DNA from: Sulfuricurvum sp.
GTDB taxonomy: Bacteria; Campylobacterota; Campylobacteria; Campylobacterales; Sulfurimonadaceae
Length of the DNA stretch: 7,205 nt
Assembly: GCA_022729835.1 (NCBI GenBank)
Contig: DZBC01000105.1
Coordinates: forward strand, 1-7,205
Direction of reading: 5' to 3'
Below the pieces are notes generated by a model that had not been told where the DNA came from, ran no database searches, and saw only the letters and a program-made list of their open reading frames with translations. The translations under genes were made by a program, and so were the position numbers. Positions 1-5,730 of this stretch are shown one piece after another (the stretch's first letter is position 1; the number at the start of each line of letters is the position of its first letter).

Positions 1-36
1 ACCCCACTAAAGCAACTTTTGAACCGCTTTTGGGGT
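1..36. repeat. Imperfect inverted repeat (stem-loop) at the window edge
   Basis: ACCCC (1-5) can pair with GGGGT (32-36), and AAAGC (9-13) with GCTTT (26-30). A small asymmetric internal loop separates the two helices and a 12-base apical loop closes the structure. No clear T-run follows on the plus strand, so it is not a convincing intrinsic terminator for a plus-strand gene. It could be the end of an upstream gene's terminator, a truncated repeat, or chance. The left edge of the window prevents further judgement. Confidence 0.3.
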
Positions 37-55
37 TATGCAAGAAGTCTAATGA

Positions 56-61
56 TAAAAT
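56..61 (+). promoter_or_regulatory. Possible -10 element for the GGDEF-EAL gene
   Basis: TAAAAT at 56-61 lies in an AT-rich stretch about 45 bases before the GTG start at 106, and would place a transcription start near 68. No recognisable -35 hexamer is seen about 17 bases upstream. This is a weak match that rests only on composition and position. Confidence 0.25.
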
Positions 62-105
62 AACAATCTCATTTCAACAAAAAAGAAAACACCAAAAGGT
101 TATAA

Positions 106-1590
106 GTGCTCAAACGTTGCAAAGCCATGCTGCCGATTTTAATGTTGTTGGCCACATCGAGTTTGCTCTTTTGGTCTCAATCGTCTTCTTCTGTTGAGGC
201 ACTCTTGCACGCTTCGACCTTAGGATTAGCTCTTGTGTGGAGCGTGTGGTATGCGTGGATGTTTCGGATCAATCATGTCGGCAAGCTTAACCGTATTGCT
301 ATGGAAGACCCGCTTACCGCAACCCTCAACCGTCGCGCCTTGGATCTACATGTAGACAAGCTGATCGCAAGGTCAAGACGCGAGGAGAAGCAATTTGCCG
401 TTATTTTTTTGGATCTCGATGAGTTCAAGCGTATCAACGACAGCTTGGGACACCGTATTGGGGATGGTGTCTTGGTGGAGTGCGCCGTCCGCTTTAAGCG
501 CGTTTTACGTGATAGTGACATGATTGCTCGGATGGGTGGGGACGAATTTATCTTGGTACTTGATGACATCAAGGAGATGCATGCGGTTTCTACCACTGCG
601 CGACGTGTTCTTGAAGCGTTTGAGCAGCCAGTCGTCGTGTCGGGCGAATCGATACAGGTGCGTCTAAGTATTGGAGTGAGCATTTTCCCAACCAATGGAG
701 AGACCCGCGAAGCCCTCTTTCATGCGGCAGATATTGCGATGTATCACATTAAAGAGCATGGTAAGAATGGGTATGGCTTCTTCAATGACGAGCTCAATCA
801 CGAAAATGAACGCAACGTATCTATGGATCGCGCTTTGCGTGATGCACTTAAGGCGGGCCAGTTTGAACTCTATTATCAGCCCAAATACGCACTAGATGGT
901 GTGGGCGTTCGTGAAGTCGAGGCGCTCATTCGCTGGAATCGCCCCGGATACGGCTTGGTGCTGCCTTCGGAGTTTATCATCCACGCGGAGCGAAGCGGGC
1001 TGATTCACGAATTGGGCACATGGGTGATCGATCAGGCGTGCCGACAGATACGCATTTTTTCTGATTCAGGGGTCGCTACCGCTGTGAGTATCAATATTTC
1101 GGCAGTCCAATTGAGCCACAGGGACTTGCAAGCAGACCTAAAAAAGGCTTTGCAGAAGTACGGCATCCGGCCTGAGTTGCTTGAGCTGGAGATTGCTGAA
1201 GCCATCTTGCTCAAGCATTCGCCGATACTGACGCAGCGCTTGCATGATCTTAAAGGGTTGGGGGTGCGGCTGGCCGTGGATGGGTTTGGTCGCGCTTACT
1301 CTTCGATGGGGTATATGACCCATCTGCCGCTTGATCGTATCAAAATCGACCGTTCGCTGATCAACGACATTCTCATCAATCCCAAAAACCGTGAATTGGT
1401 CTCTGCGATGATCGCTTTGGGGCATGTGCTTAATATGAGTGTGGTGGCTGAAGGCGTAGAGGTGTCGGGGCTGTTTGAAGAGAGTAAGCGGCTACATGCG
1501 GATCTGGCGCAGGGCTATTATGTCTCGGAGCCTAAAAAAGCCAATGTGCTCATGGTGGAATTTCTCAAAGAGTGTACACGCGCGGCTTAA
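106..1590 (+). CDS. Membrane-anchored GGDEF-EAL protein (diguanylate cyclase with probably defective phosphodiesterase domain)
   Basis: This 494-residue protein makes and/or senses c-di-GMP at the inner membrane. Two hydrophobic segments (about residues 8-24 and 32-53) with a very short loop anchor it, leaving no room for a periplasmic sensor domain. The GGDEF domain (about 67-230) has an intact GGDEF motif at 144-148 and an RxxD inhibitory site at R135-D138, so cyclase activity with product feedback is expected. The EAL domain (about 240-490) keeps Q258, EAL 272-274, R276, N330, E362, E365, K413, E449 and Q469. The usual DDFG metal-binding motif reads D392-G393-F-G, so the second aspartate is lost, and the following TGYSS is RAYSS. 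Phosphodiesterase activity is therefore doubtful. The start is GTG, with AAAAGG a few bases upstream; no better start is visible. The stop codon abuts the stop of convergent ribE. A role in feeding c-di-GMP to the nearby LapD is possible but inferred only from proximity. Confidence 0.93.
   Translation: MLKRCKAMLPILMLLATSSLLFWSQSSSSVEALLHASTLGLALVWSVWYAWMFRINHVGKLNRIAMEDPLTATLNRRALDLHVDKLIARSRREEKQFAVIFLDLDEFKRINDSLGHRIGDGVLVECAVRFKRVLRDSDMIARMGGDEFILVLDDIKEMHAVSTTARRVLEAFEQPVVVSGESIQVRLSIGVSIFPTNGETREALFHAADIAMYHIKEHGKNGYGFFNDELNHENERNVSMDRALRDALKAGQFELYYQPKYALDGVGVREVEALIRWNRPGYGLVLPSEFIIHAERSGLIHELGTWVIDQACRQIRIFSDSGVATAVSINISAVQLSHRDLQADLKKALQKYGIRPELLELEIAEAILLKHSPILTQRLHDLKGLGVRLAVDGFGRAYSSMGYMTHLPLDRIKIDRSLINDILINPKNRELVSAMIALGHVLNMSVVAEGVEVSGLFEESKRLHADLAQGYYVSEPKKANVLMVEFLKECTRAA
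347..354. repeat. TACATGTA palindrome copy 1 (inside the GGDEF-EAL gene)
   Basis: This copy is embedded in a longer 12-bp perfect palindrome, TCTACATGTAGA (345-356). It encodes L81-H82-V83 in codon phase cTA-CAT-GTA. It is one of five exact copies in the window. Confidence 0.6.
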
Positions 1591-2199
1591 TCAGTACAGG
1601 GCGCTGATATGCTCGATCTGCTCCCAGCTAGTGCTGTGGCGGTGGCTCAGTAGATGCTCGATATAGCGGGCGAACATATCGGTTTCGATGTTGACACGGG
1701 TGCCACTGCGGTAGGTGTGAAAGAGGGTTTCACGCATGGTGATGGGAATGACGGTCAACCTAAAAGAGTGCTCATAGACATCGTTGACCGTGAGGCTAAC
1801 CCCATCAACGGTGATGGAGCCTTTGGGGACAACATAGCGCAACAGCTCAGGAGCGATGCCGATCATGACATCAAAGCTATTGCCGCTTGAGGTAATGCGC
1901 TCTACTGTTCCCACAGCGTCGATGTGCCCTTGTACGATATGTCCCTCAAATCGATCCCCCATCATCATAGCCGGTTCCATATGGACGCGGCCTTCAAACC
2001 GCTCTAGTGCGATATGGTTTTGTGTCTCTGGTGAGAGTTCGACGCAAAAGCCGTCTTGCAGCAGTTTTGTAACACTGAGGCAAACCCCGTTGAGCGCGAT
2101 GGAATCGCCTGGCTTTGGACGGTAGGTGCAGCGCAGGGTGAGTGTATCACGGCTTAGGGAGAGTGCTTCGGCCAGCTCACGGATCAGTCCTGTAAACAT
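1591..2199 (-). CDS. ribE: Riboflavin synthase, alpha chain
   Basis: This cytoplasmic enzyme performs the last step of riboflavin synthesis, dismutating two 6,7-dimethyl-8-ribityllumazine molecules to riboflavin and a pyrimidinedione. The 202-residue protein begins with the diagnostic MFTGLI and has two lumazine-binding repeats (about 1-97 and 98-190). Repeat one carries GDSIALNGVCLSV (31-43) and repeat two carries PKGSITVDGVSLTV (125-138), with K126, D132 and S135 at conserved positions. GHIVQGHID lies at 86-94 at the end of the first repeat. Length and ends are normal for the family. The ATG at 2199 has a good ribosome binding site, AAGGA, five bases upstream. It lies 82 bases downstream of lapD on the same strand, so it could be read from the lapD transcript or from its own weak promoter. 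No FMN riboswitch fits in the short leader. Function is housekeeping and unrelated to its neighbours. In E. coli the same enzyme is also called ribC. Confidence 0.97.
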   Translation of the reverse strand: MFTGLIRELAEALSLSRDTLTLRCTYRPKPGDSIALNGVCLSVTKLLQDGFCVELSPETQNHIALERFEGRVHMEPAMMMGDRFEGHIVQGHIDAVGTVERITSSGNSFDVMIGIAPELLRYVVPKGSITVDGVSLTVNDVYEHSFRLTVIPITMRETLFHTYRSGTRVNIETDMFARYIEHLLSHRHSTSWEQIEHISALY

Positions 2200-2203
2200 C
2201 GAT

Positions 2204-2209
2204 ATCCTT
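2204..2209 (-). promoter_or_regulatory. Ribosome binding site of ribE
   Basis: On the minus strand AAGGAT occupies 2209 to 2204, with its AAGGA core five bases from the ATG at 2199-2197. It fixes the start of riboflavin synthase, in agreement with the family's MFTG N-terminus. Confidence 0.8.
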
Positions 2210-2230
2210 GTGAATTTTAATCAAAACAGA

Positions 2231-2236
2231 ATTTTA
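2231..2236 (-). promoter_or_regulatory. Possible -10 element for ribE
   Basis: TAAAAT on the minus strand (2236 to 2231) would start transcription near 2224, leaving a leader of about 25 bases that contains the ribE ribosome binding site. There is no clear -35 box. It lies directly after a small hairpin, so it might instead simply be the AT-rich tail of that hairpin. Confidence 0.25.
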
Positions 2237-2251
2237 CCCTCTTCTTGAGGG
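2237..2251 (-). terminator. Small hairpin after lapD, possible weak terminator
   Basis: On the minus strand CCCTC (2251-2247), loop AAGAA and GAGGG (2241-2237) form a five-pair stem, followed by TAAAATTCTGTTTTG. The stem is short and the T content is interrupted, so termination would be partial at best. Its place 30 bases after the lapD stop and before ribE fits an attenuated end of the lapGD transcript with some readthrough into ribE. Confidence 0.4.
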
Positions 2252-2281
2252 CTTTAGTGCTCCCTTGGGCCATGATTGGGC

Positions 2282-4210
2282 TCAATTCATATCAGTCAAA
2301 GTTTGTGCCAGAGGTCCTTGAATGATTTCGATTCCACGTGCTTGCAGTTCCTCTATCTGCTGTGGGGTTTGCACACCGGTGGCGATAAGGGTGATGCCCA
2401 TCGTATCGGTCATGAGCCGCAGCGCTTGCAAGCTTTCGCGGGTTATATCGAGCCAGTAAGCCACCTCCGCTTTGAGAAACTGTGGCCTGATGGTTTGAAG
2501 ATAGCCATAATCACCTGATTGGCCTAAAAACTGGTTAATCCCAACGCGAAAACCGAAGTGATCAAAGAGCGCATCAAAGCGTGAGACGAGATCGAGATAT
2601 TTGTGGGCCATCGTATCGGAGATCTCAAAAGCGAGACGGTGTTTTAGGGCACTTCCACGATTACCCAGCAGCCGCTCCATAGTGCCATACGCGAAGGGCG
2701 AGCGCAAAAACTCGCTTGAGAGGCGGATCGAGTACTCGTCGCTCATGGCTGGATCGAGGCGATCAAGGAGGGTTTCAAGTGCGATGAGGTAGATATCACC
2801 CAGTCGTCCCAGCGCCGTCGCTTCAGCGGCAAAGCTACCGTAAGGGTAGGAAGATTCATCCGAATCCTGAAGCGAAAAAGTGACGACACGCTGGATGACG
2901 GCGGAGTTTTTGATGGAGACAACGGGCCAAAAATCGAGATGCAGACGTCGCTGCTCTAGGGCATATTCGATAATACTGCGCCACTGCTCTTTGCCCATAG
3001 CGCTTTGGTCATCTTTGGTGTCGAAGAGGTAGGTATTGCCGTCTTCACGGGCTTTTGCGTGGGTGAGTGCGTAGTCGGCTTTGGTCATCAGCGTGGCGGT
3101 GTCCTGACCGCATAGATAGCGGTATAGTCCGATGTTAATAGTGCAATCGTCGGGGTCGAGTTTGTACTCCTCTTTGAGCAAAATGAGCAGATCGCCCAGT
3201 CTTTTGGCGATTTCAATCCCCTCTTGGGGCGTACATCCTGGCAGCATGATCGCAAATTCTGTGCCGTTGATTCTGGCGGCGAGATGTTCTTCAAAACGGT
3301 TGCTTTGGGTCTCTAGCAGAATGCCTAGACGTCTAAAAAAGTCATCGGCTCTCTGGCGGCCCAAGCGCTGATTGACGTTTTGCGCTCCTTCAAACGCCAT
3401 GAGCAGCATCATTCCATTGCCGCGCTCGTTGGCCATGTCGAGCAGTTCGGGCAGCTTGAGCATCAGATATCGACGGTTAAAGAGTCGGGTAACGGGATCG
3501 CTGTAGAGCAGTTCGCGGTTGCGCGCCATCGCTTCGTTGCCCTTCTCGAAAATCTCTTTTACCTTGAGCACCATTGCGTTCATACCGCGTACGACATCTC
3601 GAAATTCGGTGGTGAAGGGGAGGTGCTCTTGGAGCACGAAGCGGTTTTGCAAAATTGATTCGGCTTGATTCCGCACGCGGCTTAACGGCTTGAGCACGGC
3701 GTGCAATAAGGCATTGAGAATGACCAGACTGATGGTGGCAATAACAGCAAACGTGAACAGCAGATCGCGCGCGGTATCAAAGAGTTGGATGTAGGCATGG
3801 GCAGGATCGCTTTGTACATGTAATAGGGCGATGGGATTCCACAGTGAAGAGACCTGCGCTGATGCTACGGGTACGGAGATCGGCACCCATGTTGCGAACC
3901 ATTCGGGTACATCGGGCCTGGACTGCTCTATGACACGCTCATACCGGAGTGTGCCGTTTAGATCCAGCAAGGTGATACGGATGTAGTGACCGCTGTCGAA
4001 ATTGGCGTTGATCATCGTCTCCATCATCCCCTCATCACCCTGCGCAGTGCCCAGCGTCAAGCTCAAAGACGAGGCGGTGTTTTTGGCATCTTCGTAGAGC
4101 TGTTCTTGCACGGCGCGGTTGGCGTTTTGAAAGTTCAGCAGCATAATGCTCAAGAGGATCAGCAGCAAGACGGTGGAGATCAGCAGGGCGATCTGTTTAA
4201 AGAGGGTCAT
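2282..4210 (-). CDS. lapD: LapD-type c-di-GMP receptor, inner-membrane regulator of LapG
   Basis: LapD proteins bind c-di-GMP with a catalytically dead EAL domain and, through their periplasmic domain, sequester the protease LapG so that adhesins stay on the surface. This 642-residue protein has TM1 (about 7-25), a LapD/MoxY-type periplasmic domain (26-150), TM2 (151-172), a HAMP-like linker (173-225), a degenerate GGDEF domain reading NGTEF at 315-319, and a degenerate EAL domain (about 405-642). EAL is replaced by RVV (441-443), the DDFG aspartates by N559-Q560, and the AEGVE glutamate by T611, so no enzymatic activity is expected. K580 and Q631 remain. W124, in a SSLWNP loop, is the likely counterpart of the tryptophan that P. 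fluorescens LapD inserts into LapG. The ATG at 4210 is chosen over one at 4249 because it has AAGGA seven bases upstream and overlaps the lapG stop as ATGA. Whether the very divergent EAL domain still binds c-di-GMP cannot be told from sequence alone. Confidence 0.92.
   Translation of the reverse strand: MTLFKQIALLISTVLLLILLSIMLLNFQNANRAVQEQLYEDAKNTASSLSLTLGTAQGDEGMMETMINANFDSGHYIRITLLDLNGTLRYERVIEQSRPDVPEWFATWVPISVPVASAQVSSLWNPIALLHVQSDPAHAYIQLFDTARDLLFTFAVIATISLVILNALLHAVLKPLSRVRNQAESILQNRFVLQEHLPFTTEFRDVVRGMNAMVLKVKEIFEKGNEAMARNRELLYSDPVTRLFNRRYLMLKLPELLDMANERGNGMMLLMAFEGAQNVNQRLGRQRADDFFRRLGILLETQSNRFEEHLAARINGTEFAIMLPGCTPQEGIEIAKRLGDLLILLKEEYKLDPDDCTINIGLYRYLCGQDTATLMTKADYALTHAKAREDGNTYLFDTKDDQSAMGKEQWRSIIEYALEQRRLHLDFWPVVSIKNSAVIQRVVTFSLQDSDESSYPYGSFAAEATALGRLGDIYLIALETLLDRLDPAMSDEYSIRLSSEFLRSPFAYGTMERLLGNRGSALKHRLAFEISDTMAHKYLDLVSRFDALFDHFGFRVGINQFLGQSGDYGYLQTIRPQFLKAEVAYWLDITRESLQALRLMTDTMGITLIATGVQTPQQIEELQARGIEIIQGPLAQTLTDMN
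3815..3822. repeat. TACATGTA palindrome copy 2 (inside lapD)
   Basis: It encodes L130-H131-V132 of LapD as tTA-CAT-GTA on the minus strand, the same codon phase as the copy in the GGDEF-EAL gene. Confidence 0.6.
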
Positions 4211-4842
4211 AAAAGATTCCTTTTGATGTTGTCGATAAGGATGTCCCATTTTTTGTGGGTTTTGTCACTGCGCTCGATCGCCTTGCCTTGCTCGCCTTTG
4301 CGGCTGGCGAGGTAGAGGGCGTCGCCGTTGAAGTTGTAGACCGGCACGAGGTCTTTACGCTGATCGGCGCTCAAAATGCGGGGTTCGTAGTTATCCAAAA
4401 CAAGCGGGACGGCTTGAGGCGTGGGAAAATAGGTGAGCACCATGTGGGCTTCGCGGTACTTGAGGGATTTGACGTAGGAGAAGTAGAGTTCGCTACTCTC
4501 GATACCAAGGTGGCGCAGAGCAAAGTATTTGGCGATGACGTAGTCTTCGCAGTCACCGCGGTAGCGCCCCAAAAACTCCAGCGGCGTGGCCCAGTAGTCG
4601 TGCATACCGAAATTTTGCAGGTCAGAGGTGTAGAGGACTTGGTTGTAAAAATCGTTGACGCCTTGGAGTTTTTCCAGATCGCTTTTGTCTTTGAGTGATT
4701 CGAGTGCGGTGTTGAGCGTGAAAAAACGCTCTTTGGCTATAGCGCCGTACTTCTTCTCAATGGCTTGGATGATGACGTCAGTGACGTAAGGTGAAGCGAT
4801 CAGAAAGCCCAGCAAGAGTGCTGGAAGCAGCAGTCGCTTCAT
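4207..4842 (-). CDS. lapG: LapG-type periplasmic transglutaminase-like cysteine protease
   Basis: LapG cleaves large repeat-rich surface adhesins near their N-terminus, releasing them and dispersing biofilm; it needs calcium and is inhibited by LapD. This 211-residue protein has an N-terminal hydrophobic export segment (about 1-20) and the bacterial transglutaminase-like protease fold. The catalytic triad is readable as C98 in RGDCEDY, H133 in REAHMVL and D150 in VLDNY. D97 and E99 flank the cysteine as in the calcium site of known LapG. Length matches the family. The ATG at 4842 lies six bases after the stop of the 65-residue gene, and no Shine-Dalgarno sequence is evident before it, so translation is probably coupled to that gene. 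Its TGA overlaps the lapD ATG. The adhesin substrate is not in this window. Confidence 0.92.
   Translation of the reverse strand: MKRLLLPALLLGFLIASPYVTDVIIQAIEKKYGAIAKERFFTLNTALESLKDKSDLEKLQGVNDFYNQVLYTSDLQNFGMHDYWATPLEFLGRYRGDCEDYVIAKYFALRHLGIESSELYFSYVKSLKYREAHMVLTYFPTPQAVPLVLDNYEPRILSADQRKDLVPVYNFNGDALYLASRKGEQGKAIERSDKTHKKWDILIDNIKRNLL
4217..4222 (-). promoter_or_regulatory. Ribosome binding site deciding the lapD start
   Basis: AAAGGAAT lies inside the 3' end of lapG, with the AAGGA core seven bases before the ATG at 4210. Together with the four-base ATGA overlap it selects MTLFKQ as the LapD N-terminus, the usual LapD beginning, and rejects the 13-residue extension starting at 4249. 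Confidence 0.75.
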
Positions 4843-4848
4843 AGGTTT

Positions 4849-5046
4849 TTAACGCCGCACTTTTCGGTCGCCACGGTGTTGCTGTTTGAGGTTGGTGATG
4901 ATGTCTTTGAGTTGTGCTTTCTCGTCGAGAAGCTCATCACGGATTTTGTGCTCTTCACCGCCATCGACATCTGGGTCGTATTCGACGGTTTGTGGTGCAT
5001 AGTTCTTGAGCATTTTTTCAATCTCCTCTTTGCTCATGGGGGCCAT
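4849..5046 (-). CDS. Unrecognised 65-residue charged cytoplasmic protein
   Basis: I do not recognise this family. The 65-residue product has no signal peptide or membrane segment. It has an N-terminal helix-like part (MSKEEIEKMLKNYAP), an acidic middle (EYDPDVDGGEE at 22-32) and a strongly charged C-terminal helix (about 33-57) with spaced I/L residues that could form a short coiled coil, ending in a basic tail. It is judged real because of a very good ribosome binding site (AAGGAG, five bases before the ATG at 5046), because it fills the gap in the operon, and because it ends six bases before lapG, which lacks its own ribosome binding site. A competing frame over the same stretch (about 4839-5021) gives an implausible K/S/T-rich peptide and has no such start signal. 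It may act with LapG/LapD or mainly serve to couple lapG translation; both are inference. Confidence 0.78.
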   Translation of the reverse strand: MAPMSKEEIEKMLKNYAPQTVEYDPDVDGGEEHKIRDELLDEKAQLKDIITNLKQQHRGDRKVRR

Positions 5047-5051
5047 AGAAA

Positions 5052-5057
5052 CTCCTT
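5052..5057 (-). promoter_or_regulatory. Strong ribosome binding site of the 65-residue gene
   Basis: AAGGAG on the minus strand, five bases before the ATG at 5046, is the best Shine-Dalgarno sequence in the five-gene minus-strand series. It favours the first ATG over the in-frame ATG three codons later, and marks a fresh start of translation after the exosortase genes. Confidence 0.8.
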
Positions 5058-5058
5058 G

Positions 5059-5068
5059 TTACATGTAA
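5059..5068. promoter_or_regulatory. Perfect 10-bp palindrome TTACATGTAA in the leader of the 65-residue gene
   Basis: The perfect palindrome TTACATGTAA sits directly upstream of the ribosome binding site at 5057-5052. It is one of two exact 10-bp copies (the other at 5574-5583) and one of five TACATGTA cores in the window. Position suggests a possible operator or RNA-level control site, but the other copies lie inside genes, so it may simply belong to a genome-wide repeated word. Confidence 0.45.
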
Positions 5069-5093
5069 AGAATGTGGGTGAGTTAAGAAGATT

Positions 5094-5099
5094 ATTGTA
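5094..5099 (-). promoter_or_regulatory. Possible -10 element for the ORF65-lapG-lapD transcript
   Basis: TACAAT on the minus strand (5099 to 5094) lies just after the stop of the exosortase-associated gene. It would start transcription near 5087, placing the TTACATGTAA palindrome within the leader. No good -35 box is visible. The 54-base gap, the largest within the five-gene series, is the natural place for an internal promoter. Confidence 0.3.
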
Positions 5100-5100
5100 G

Positions 5101-5730
5101 CTAAAAAGAGGGTAGATTTCGGGCTTTGGGCGCGATATTGTGTAGTTGCCACCACACCAAAACGGCGATCAAAAAAGGCTCAAACCGCGCGGCGTAGGAG
5201 TTGAGCAGCATCCCCAGATTCTCCAGTAGCTCGATGGGCAGAAAAAAGCGGCTGAAGTAGAAATGCAGCACAGGATTACTGGTTGTCGTTCCGGCAAAAA
5301 GTGAAGCGGCAATCACGGATAGTGTGAGCAGATGCAGCCCCAGCAGTGCACCTAGACCAATGATGCTGGCACGCAGGGCCGCTTTTTGTAAGGTGGTGAA
5401 GGTCAAAAGCAGGGCGCAAAGCAGCGAGAGTGTCATGGGGACGTTGAAGGTGACCGACTCGATGTCAAGGCTAAGATCGATCTCAAACGGCGCCATCATC
5501 CCTTTGGGCCCCATCATCGGGATTGTGTTGGATAGTGTGAAGGTCATTTCGCGTCCATTCATGGTGCTATGCGTTACATGTAAGTCGTATTTCCACGCCG
5601 CAACGCGAAAGGCGCTTTCGGTGGCGAAGCGGTTGTAGCCGTCTTTGACCAGCAGCCACGAAGGCAATATCACCGCGTAGGCGAGGATAAAGACCCCAAA
5701 GAGCCTAAGCGCGCTTTTGAGTTCTGGCAT
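5101..5730 (-). CDS. Exosortase H-associated membrane protein
   Basis: This 209-residue integral membrane protein directly follows xrtH and matches the kind of partner protein seen beside exosortase H. Its biochemical role is not established; it probably helps the exosortase recognise or present CTERM-tagged proteins. Hydrophobic segments lie at about 9-28, 97-115, 121-146 and 184-197. Residues 30-95 form a large loop, probably periplasmic, with an unusual methionine- and proline-rich stretch (IPMMGPKGMMAPF, 70-82), and a second loop (147-180) is rich in aromatic residues. The ATG at 5730 is preferred although it overlaps xrtH by 26 bases; a TTG at 5769 would add 13 residues but has no better ribosome binding site. 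Neither start has a Shine-Dalgarno sequence, so translational coupling to xrtH is likely. The call rests on synteny and topology more than on motifs. Confidence 0.7.
   Translation of the reverse strand: MPELKSALRLFGVFILAYAVILPSWLLVKDGYNRFATESAFRVAAWKYDLHVTHSTMNGREMTFTLSNTIPMMGPKGMMAPFEIDLSLDIESVTFNVPMTLSLLCALLLTFTTLQKAALRASIIGLGALLGLHLLTLSVIAASLFAGTTTSNPVLHFYFSRFFLPIELLENLGMLLNSYAARFEPFLIAVLVWWQLHNIAPKARNLPSF
5574..5583. repeat. TTACATGTAA palindrome copy 4 (inside the exosortase-associated gene)
   Basis: This is an exact 10-bp match to the intergenic copy at 5059-5068. It encodes L50-H51-V52 as TTA-CAT-GTA on the minus strand. Confidence 0.6.

Noticed and set aside
1..105. c-di-GMP riboswitch in the leader of the GGDEF-EAL gene
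   Set aside because: None of the conserved c-di-GMP aptamer segments is present and the stem-loop is too simple.
273..695. Open frame of 140 codons antisense to the GGDEF domain
   Set aside because: The opposite strand encodes an unmistakable GGDEF domain; the predicted peptide is R/S/T-rich with no family features.
2200..2281. FMN riboswitch upstream of ribE
   Set aside because: The interval is only 82 bases and lacks the conserved multi-helix FMN aptamer elements; only a small hairpin and a ribosome binding site are seen.
4211..4249. Longer LapD start at 4249
   Set aside because: It would add 13 polar residues (MGHPYRQHQKESF) before the transmembrane helix; the ATG at 4210 has a good ribosome binding site and an ATGA overlap with lapG.
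4255..4698. Open frame of 147 codons on the plus strand, antisense to lapG
   Set aside because: It is a shadow of the clearly conserved lapG: no ribosome binding site, no recognisable domain, and V/G/E-rich composition typical of the complement of a real gene.
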